A stretch of DNA of 64,000 nucleotides from Flavobacterium sp. LHD-85. Lineage in GTDB: Bacteria; Bacteroidota; Bacteroidia; Flavobacteriales; Flavobacteriaceae. The notes beneath the pieces were generated by a model. The model saw only the letters and a list, made by a program, of their open reading frames with translations. It made no database searches and was not told the DNA's origin. Made by a program: the position numbers and the translations under genes. The DNA lies in the NCBI RefSeq assembly GCF_030929595.1, contig NZ_JAVFVR010000008.1, positions 186,001 through 250,000 on the forward strand, given 5' to 3'. Below are positions 63,283 to 64,000 of this stretch, in pieces (within the stretch, counting starts at the first letter, position 1; each line of letters begins with the position of its first letter).

Positions 63283-64000
63283 GCGTTTACTTTTTCTGTT
63301 ATTACTTGCTGACTGACAAGCTGATGCAACGGATTTGGAATAAAACCGCTTTTTTTCATGTGCGGAAAACCAGCTGTTTCTTCATAACCATTGTACAAAC
63401 GTCGGCTGTTGAAAATAAGACGTTTAAATTCAGGTATAAACAAATTATACTTATCAAACATATCTTTCAATTCAGGATGCTCCAGCTGATATTCAATAAC
63501 AATTTCGTGTACGCAATTCCAAAAAGAAATTTCATCATAACCTGCAGAAGTAATCATCACATCGCTTAGATATCTGAAAAAAGCATCGAAAACCGCAATT
63601 AGTATGGTTAATGGCGCGTTCTCAGGATTTGGAGAGGCATTAAACATGTTTTCTATAAATTCCTGAGGCAATTTTTTCTTTCCTTCTTCATTAATCAGAA
63701 TATCACCTGCAAAGTCTTGTAGAGCAATGCGCGTTGGAACATAATCCTTTAAAACCAGAATTACGTTCTGTCCATGCGGATCAATGCATAAAGAATGCTG
63801 ATAATAAATCTGAAGTACAGGTTTTAGATACGCTCTCATGTATGCTTTTAGCCATTGTTCTGTTGTTAGGCCAGATTTTTCAATCAGTTCTTCTACCAGA
63901 CTTTTTCCATGATCATCTACGTATAAAAGCGCGGCCATTGTCATTAAATTTTCTCCATACCTTAAAAAACTGACGGGACTCTCTCGCCATAAAACTCCCA
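63279..64000 (-). CDS. IucA/IucC-family siderophore synthetase, C-terminal part (cut by window end)
   Basis: The frame stays open to base 64000; about 240 residues are visible. Upstream of the Met at 63944 the codons read RESPVSFLRYGENLM, typical of the family, so 63944 is not a start. The FhuF-like C-terminal domain is clear: LKPVLQIYYQHSLCIDPHGQNV and LKDYVPTRIALQDFAGD. NRPS-independent synthetases condense a carboxylate such as citrate with an amine or hydroxylamine, using ATP. The operon continues downstream with MATE, carrier protein and ligase; its beginning lies outside the window. Confidence 0.92.
   Translation of the reverse strand, partial: GVLWRESPVSFLRYGENLMTMAALLYVDDHGKSLVEELIEKSGLTTEQWLKAYMRAYLKPVLQIYYQHSLCIDPHGQNVILVLKDYVPTRIALQDFAGDILINEEGKKKLPQEFIENMFNASPNPENAPLTILIAVFDAFFRYLSDVMITSAGYDEISFWNCVHEIVIEYQLEHPELKDMFDKYNLFIPEFKRLIFNSRRLYNGYEETAGFPHMKKSGFIPNPLHQLVSQQVITEKVNA

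Overview
The window looks like a chromosomal stretch of a low-GC Bacteroidota member, most likely a Flavobacterium. The reasons are a SusC/SusD pair, Bacteroidota-type promoters (TAnnTTTG at -7), weak Shine-Dalgarno sequences, an nrdBA pair, and several families of intergenic palindromic repeats. I see no rRNA, tRNA, CRISPR array, transposase, integrase or phage gene.

Region 1 (1-30388) is a large glycan-utilisation locus. It starts with the 3' end of a NagB-type glucosamine-6-phosphate deaminase and a divergent LytTR/histidine-kinase pair. It then carries two GH92 alpha-mannosidases, a sodium/solute symporter, a GH130 mannoside phosphorylase, a CBM9-like protein, a GHL10-like barrel lipoprotein, a Tat-exported glycosylasparaginase, GH20, GH35, GH29, GH3 with PA14, SusC, SusD, a sialidase-fold protein and an M28 peptidase. 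Together these fit dismantling of N-linked glycoproteins or glycopeptides. Exo-enzymes trim the antennae and the core decorations, GH130 phosphorolyses imported Man-beta-1,4-GlcNAc, glycosylasparaginase splits GlcNAc-Asn, and NagB feeds GlcN6P into glycolysis. The enzyme that cuts the chitobiose core is not recognisable, and the GHL10-like lipoprotein is the best local candidate.

Region 2 (30389-35063) holds a membrane-bound AraC-type regulator, a serine beta-lactamase-like hydrolase with a TPR tail, and a divergent HxlR/NmrA pair with overlapping promoters.

Region 3 (35064-44949, minus strand) is an iron/redox locus: DUF4374 lipoprotein, TonB receptor, ApbE flavin transferase, a PepSY-flavodoxin-reductase fusion, DUF2271 and a periplasmic ankyrin protein. 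Region 5 (56432-64000) holds a second iron locus: PepSY membrane protein, TonB siderophore receptor, and a siderophore operon with an IucA/IucC-family synthetase (cut by the window end), a MATE exporter, an acyl carrier protein and an AMP ligase. Four promoters in these two separated loci share a 15-bp palindromic motif (TATTTAGAATnAATA and variants), suggesting one iron-responsive regulon.

Region 4 (44950-56431) is housekeeping: nrdBA behind a long AT-rich leader with four TGTTGATAA boxes, a Crp-type regulator with ribB, a CPA1 antiporter, a membrane-anchored MutS homologue, a tandem universal stress protein and mnmE. Dispersed repeats fill most of the longer intergenic gaps; one family of about 140 bp occurs six times between 7.1 and 34.9 kb.
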